Assembly: GCA_035513135.1 (NCBI GenBank) | Contig: DATKCQ010000123.1 | Location: 1-9,441 of the forward strand | From: Thermohalobaculum sp035513135 | GTDB lineage: Bacteria; Pseudomonadota; Alphaproteobacteria; Rhodobacterales; Rhodobacteraceae | Length of the DNA stretch: 9,441 nucleotides | Reading direction: 5' to 3' | Shown here: positions 6,412 to 9,441 of the stretch, piece after piece | Layout: each line of letters begins with the position of its first letter | How positions within the stretch are numbered: position 1 is the stretch's first letter | Position numbers and translations under genes: made by a program | Notes under the pieces: generated by a model | Told to the model about the DNA's origin: nothing | Seen by the model: the letters and a program-made list of their open reading frames with translations, nothing else | Databases searched by the model: none

Positions 6412-7310
6412 TCCAGCTCACCCATCTGGAGCGGCTGGAGGCCGAGGCCATCCACATCATGCGCGAGGTCGCGGCCGAGGCCGAGAACCCGGTGATGCTG
6501 TATTCCGTGGGCAAGGACAGCTCGGTGATGCTGCACCTCGCGCGCAAGGCCTTCCACCCGGCGGCGCCGCCCTTCCCGCTGATGCACGTGGACACCACCT
6601 GGAAGTTCCGCGCCATGTACGCGTTCCGCGACCGCATGGCCGCGGCGTCGGGCATGGACCTGATCGTGCACGTGAACGAGGAGGGGGTGGCGCAGGGCAT
6701 CGGCCCGTTCAGCCACGGCAGCCAGGTGCACACGGACGTGATGAAGACGCAGGCGCTGAAGCAGGCGCTGGAGAAATACCGGTTCGACGTGGCCTTCGGC
6801 GGCGCGCGGCGTGACGAGGAGAAGTCCCGCGCCAAGGAGCGCATCTTCTCGTTCAGGAACGCGCGGCATCACTGGGACCCGAAGAACCAGCGTCCCGAGC
6901 TCTGGCGGCTCTACAACACGCGCAAGGCCAAGGGCGAGTCGATCCGCGCCTTCCCGCTCTCGAACTGGACCGAGCTCGACATCTGGCAATACATTTGGCG
7001 CGAGGAGATCGAGATCCCCGAGCTCTACTTCGCCGCCGAGCGCCCCGTGGTGCGCCGCGACGGCCTGTTGCTGATGGTGGACGACGAGCGCATGCCGCTC
7101 GAGCCCGGCGAGACGCCCGAGCCGCGTTGGGTGCGCTTTCGCACGCTCGGCTGCTACCCGCTGACGGGGGCCGTCGAGTCGAAGGCCGCGACGCTGCCCG
7201 AGATCATCCAGGAGACCCTGCTCACCACCACCTCCGAGCGCCAGGGCCGCGCCATCGACCACGACGCCTCGGCCTCGATGGAGAGGAAGAAGCAGGAGGG
7301 CTACTTCTGA
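6408..7310 (+). CDS. cysD: Sulfate adenylyltransferase subunit 2 (ATP sulfurylase small subunit)
   Basis: CysD forms APS from ATP and sulfate in the cytosol, with the GTPase subunit CysN driving the reaction. The 300-residue length is nearly that of E. coli CysD (302). It has the PP-loop SVGKDS (33-38), HVDTTWKFR (60-68), the strongly conserved FGGARRDEEKSRAKERIFSFR region (130-150), WDPKNQRPELW (156-166), FPLSNWTELDIWQYIW (182-197) and the terminal TTSERQGR segment. The ATG at 6408 is chosen because MIQLTHLERLEAEAIH aligns with known CysD N-termini; the frame continues upstream to 6291, but that part crosses the repeat and has no family match. GGAGGG lies 11 nt upstream. The TGA stop shares its A with the cysNC ATG. 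NodP is a paralogue of the same family, but no nodulation genes are visible here. Confidence 0.96.
   Translation: MIQLTHLERLEAEAIHIMREVAAEAENPVMLYSVGKDSSVMLHLARKAFHPAAPPFPLMHVDTTWKFRAMYAFRDRMAAASGMDLIVHVNEEGVAQGIGPFSHGSQVHTDVMKTQALKQALEKYRFDVAFGGARRDEEKSRAKERIFSFRNARHHWDPKNQRPELWRLYNTRKAKGESIRAFPLSNWTELDIWQYIWREEIEIPELYFAAERPVVRRDGLLLMVDDERMPLEPGETPEPRWVRFRTLGCYPLTGAVESKAATLPEIIQETLLTTTSERQGRAIDHDASASMERKKQEGYF
7294..7300 (+). promoter_or_regulatory. Internal ribosome-binding site for cysNC
   Basis: AGGAGGG lies within the last codons of cysD, nine bases before the cysNC ATG at 7310. It fixes that start among several upstream in-frame candidates and fits with coupled translation of the two subunits. 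Confidence 0.75.
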
Positions 7311-9211
7311 TGGCGCACCAGGACCGGCGCATCGCCTCCGACATCGTCGGCTACCTGCAGGCGCATGAGCGCAAAAGCCTGTTGCGCTTCATCACCTGCG
7401 GCTCGGTGGACGACGGGAAATCGACGCTGATCGGGCGGATGCTGTTCGAGTCGAAGCTGATCTACGAGGACCAGCTCGCCGCGCTGGAAGCCGACAGCAA
7501 GCGTGTCGGCACGCAGGGCGAGCGCATCGACTTCGCCCTGCTGGTCGATGGCCTCGCCGCCGAGCGCGAGCAGGGCATCACCATCGATGTGGCCTACCGC
7601 TTCTTCTCCACCGAGAAGCGCAAGTTCATCGTCGCCGACACGCCCGGCCACGAGCAGTATACGAGGAACATGGCGACGGGCGCCTCGACCGCCGACCTTG
7701 CCGTGGTGATGATCGACGCGAGGAAGGGCGTGCTGACCCAGACGCGGCGGCACTCGTTCATCATCTCGATGCTCGGCGTGCGCCACGTGGTGCTGTGCGT
7801 CAACAAGATGGATCTCGTGGACCACGCCCAGCATGTGTTCAACGAGATCGACGAGGCCTACCGCGCCTTCGTGCAGCCGTTCGGCTTCCAGTCCATCGTC
7901 TCGATCCCGGTCTCGGCGCTCGAGGGCGACAACGTGGTCGGGCCCTCCGGGCGCATGCCCTGGTATCACGGGCCGACGCTGCTCGGCTATCTCGAGACCA
8001 TCGATGTGGAGTCCGACGAGCAGGCCCGGCCCTTCCGCATGGCGGTGCAGTGGGTCAACCGGCCCAACCAGGATTTCCGCGGCTTCGCCGGGACCATCGC
8101 CGGCGGCGTGGTGCGCCCCGGCGACCGCCTCAAGGTGCTGCCTTCGGGCGCCGAGAGCCGGGTCGCGCGCATCGTCACCGCCGGCGGCGATCTCGAGGTG
8201 GCCGTCGCCGGCCAGTCCGTCACCCTGACGCTGGCGGACGAGGTGGACATCTCGCGCGGCGACCTGCTGGCGGCGGCCGACGCGCCGGCCGAGGTCGCCG
8301 ACCAGTTCGAGGCGAGCCTGCTGTGGATGGCGCCCCAGCCCATGCTGCCGGGCCGGCCCTACCTGATGAAGATCGGCGCGCGGACGGTCACCTGCACCCC
8401 CGCCTCGCCGAAATACAAGATCAACGTCAACACGTTGGAGCATTTGGCTGCGAAGAAGCTGGAGCTCAACGAGATCGGCGTCGCCAACATCTCGCTCGAC
8501 CGCGACATCGCCTTCGATGCCTATGCCGAGAACCGCGAGACGGGGGGCTTCATCCTGATCGACCGGCTGACGAACGAGACGGTCGGCATGGGGCTCCTGC
8601 ACTTCGCGCTGCGGCGCGCCTCGAACATCCATCGCCGGGCGATGCAGATCGACAAGGGGGCGCGGGCGGCGCAGAAGCACCAGAAGCCGGTGGTGCTGTG
8701 GTTCACCGGGCTCTCGGGGGCGGGCAAGTCCACCGTCGCCGATCTGGTCAGCCAGAAGCTGCACGGGCTGAACCGGCACACCATGGTGCTCGACGGCGAC
8801 AACGTGCGCCACGGGCTGAACCGCGACCTCGGATTCACCGATGTCGACCGGGTCGAGAACATCCGCCGGGTCGGCGAGGTGGCCAGGCTGATGGTCGAGG
8901 CCGGGCTGATCGTGCTGGTCTCGTTCATCTCGCCGTTCCGCTCGGAGCGCCGCCTGGCGCGCTCGCTGGTGGAGCCCGACGAGTTCGTCGAGATCTACGT
9001 CGACGCGCCGCTCGAGGTCGCCGAGGCGCGCGACCCCAAGGGTCTCTACGCCAAGGCGCGGGCCGGGCAGATCAGGAACTTCACCGGCATCGACTCGCCC
9101 TACGAGCCGCCCTTGGGCGCCGAGATCCGCGTCGACACGGCGAAGGCCAGCCCCGAGGAGTCCGCCGAGCAGATCGTCGCCTGGCTCGAGGAGAAGGGCT
9201 ATTTGGGGTAG
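7310..9211 (+). CDS. cysNC: Bifunctional sulfate adenylyltransferase GTPase subunit / adenylylsulfate kinase (CysNC)
   Basis: A 633-residue fusion. Residues about 20-450 are the CysN GTPase that couples GTP hydrolysis to APS synthesis by CysD: G1 GSVDDGKS (31-38), G2 region GITIDVAYR (89-97), G3 DTPGH (110-114), G4 NKMD (165-168) and G5 SALEGDN (202-208), followed by the beta-barrel domains of the EF-Tu type. Residues about 455-633 are APS kinase, which phosphorylates APS to PAPS: P-loop GLSGAGKST (467-475), DGDNVRHGL (495-503), FISPFR (539-544, with Ser541 at the position phosphorylated in E. coli CysC) and the NFTGIDSPYEPP segment. All motifs are intact. The ATG at 7310 overlaps the cysD stop as TGATG, and AGGAGGG (7294-7300) inside cysD serves as its ribosome-binding site. 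The open frame upstream to 6995 is out of frame with cysD and not real. This fusion is common in proteobacteria, including rhizobial NodQ. Confidence 0.96.
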   Translation: MAHQDRRIASDIVGYLQAHERKSLLRFITCGSVDDGKSTLIGRMLFESKLIYEDQLAALEADSKRVGTQGERIDFALLVDGLAAEREQGITIDVAYRFFSTEKRKFIVADTPGHEQYTRNMATGASTADLAVVMIDARKGVLTQTRRHSFIISMLGVRHVVLCVNKMDLVDHAQHVFNEIDEAYRAFVQPFGFQSIVSIPVSALEGDNVVGPSGRMPWYHGPTLLGYLETIDVESDEQARPFRMAVQWVNRPNQDFRGFAGTIAGGVVRPGDRLKVLPSGAESRVARIVTAGGDLEVAVAGQSVTLTLADEVDISRGDLLAAADAPAEVADQFEASLLWMAPQPMLPGRPYLMKIGARTVTCTPASPKYKINVNTLEHLAAKKLELNEIGVANISLDRDIAFDAYAENRETGGFILIDRLTNETVGMGLLHFALRRASNIHRRAMQIDKGARAAQKHQKPVVLWFTGLSGAGKSTVADLVSQKLHGLNRHTMVLDGDNVRHGLNRDLGFTDVDRVENIRRVGEVARLMVEAGLIVLVSFISPFRSERRLARSLVEPDEFVEIYVDAPLEVAEARDPKGLYAKARAGQIRNFTGIDSPYEPPLGAEIRVDTAKASPEESAEQIVAWLEEKGYLG

Positions 9212-9253
9212 GGGTCGACCCTGTCCACGCGTGGACCGGGGGTCAACGCGTTG
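9212..9253. terminator. Cluster of three perfect palindromes after cysNC
   Basis: Immediately after the cysNC stop come GGGTCGACCC (9212-9221), GTCCACGCGTGGAC (9223-9236) and CAACGCGTTG (9244-9253), each equal to its own reverse complement. GACCC (9217-9221) can also pair with GGGTC (9240-9244) outside the central stem, giving a longer hairpin. A terminator for the cys unit is the simplest reading, but no T-run follows. A protein-binding site is the alternative. Confidence 0.5.
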
Positions 9254-9297
9254 TCATCATTGGCATCTGCGTGCGAGCGGTGCGCGGAGCGGGGGCC

Positions 9298-9326
9298 GCG
9301 CCGTGCCCCGGCCTGATCGGGGGCGC
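9298..9326 (-). terminator. GC-rich hairpin past the M20 peptidase gene
   Basis: CCCCG (9306-9310) and CGGGG (9318-9322) form a 5-bp stem with a 7-nt loop; alternatively a longer bulged stem pairs GCGCC (9298-9302) with GGCGC (9322-9326). It begins 14 bases past the minus-strand stop codon at 9340, so it could terminate that transcript. Stems of this size are frequent by chance in sequence this GC-rich, so confidence is low. Confidence 0.3.
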
Positions 9327-9339
9327 GCCGGTCCGGCCG

Positions 9340-9441
9340 TCAGGCCCGGGTCAGGCCGCACCAGCGGGCGACGAAGAGGGCGATGGCGCGGGTGGCGTCG
9401 CGGATCGAGGCGAGGCTGACGCGCTCGTCGAAGCCGTGGAT
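9340..9441 (-). CDS. M20 family metallopeptidase, C-terminal 33 residues only
   Basis: Read on the minus strand from the window edge, the frame runs for 33 codons to TGA at 9340-9342 and begins IHGFDERVSLASI. It continues with an alpha-helical stretch ending in ARWCGLTRA. An (I/V)H-x-x-(D/N)E-x-V motif near the C-terminus is typical of M20 zinc peptidases such as DapE, ArgE and CPG2, where the His is a zinc ligand (H349 in DapE, from memory). The final helix with a WCG-like end also fits M20 dipeptidase-type members. Substrate cannot be judged from this fragment. It is convergent with cysNC, 128 bp away, and most of the gene lies beyond the window. Confidence 0.7.
   Translation of the reverse strand: MHGFDERVSLASIRDATRAIALFVARWCGLTRA

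Noticed and set aside
6408..9211. Identification of the sulfate genes as nodulation genes nodPQ
   Set aside because: NodP and NodQ are paralogues of the same families, but no nod box or other nod gene is visible, so the general sulfate-activation names are safer.
9231..9419. 62-codon plus-strand ORF at the window end
   Set aside because: It is Arg/Gly-rich low-complexity sequence, covers the palindrome cluster and lies opposite the M20 peptidase C-terminus.

Overview
This window comes from a very GC-rich genome, with strong G/C preference at third codon positions. The gene content points to an alphaproteobacterium: an Atm1-type ABC exporter, a fused CysN-CysC sulfate-activation protein paired with CysD, and a LysM/Ig-like protein. 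Rhodospirillales or Rhizobiales would fit, but nothing here fixes the order. This is bacterial chromosomal housekeeping and accessory sequence. I see no tRNA, rRNA, CRISPR array, transposase or phage gene.

Layout. (1) Positions 2-2755, plus strand: the 3' part of a Pro/Ala-rich LysM protein, then after a 24-nt gap a full Atm1/ABCB7-type exporter. (2) Positions 2756-2956: a convergent gap with two strong palindromes and one copy of a short dispersed repeat. (3) Positions 2957-6102, minus strand: a two-gene unit read from right to left. An apparently exported protein-L-isoaspartate methyltransferase (Pcm-like) comes first, then an 805-residue polytopic membrane protein with an embedded spermidine-synthase-like domain. 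The two genes overlap by four bases (GTGA), so they are probably translationally coupled. (4) Positions 6103-6407: a 305-bp divergent control region with a 9-bp inverted repeat, a REP-like hairpin containing a second copy of the dispersed repeat, and a 20-codon leader ORF that overlaps the next start codon. (5) Positions 6408-9211, plus strand: cysD and cysNC, joined by a TGATG stop/start overlap; together they turn sulfate into APS and then PAPS. (6) Positions 9212-9339: a second convergent gap with three consecutive perfect palindromes. (7) Positions 9340-9441, minus strand: the last 33 codons of an M20-type metallopeptidase.

The sulfate-activation pair is conventional. The most unusual part is the minus-strand pair. 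Both proteins belong to SAM-binding families. One carries a clear Sec-type signal sequence although its cofactor is cytosolic. The other has a spermidine-synthase-like core that lacks the acidic residues expected of an aminopropyltransferase. The pair is bracketed by two direct copies of a 24-nt repeat (22/24 identical), one of which ends exactly where the membrane protein's stop codon begins. Any joint function is inference.
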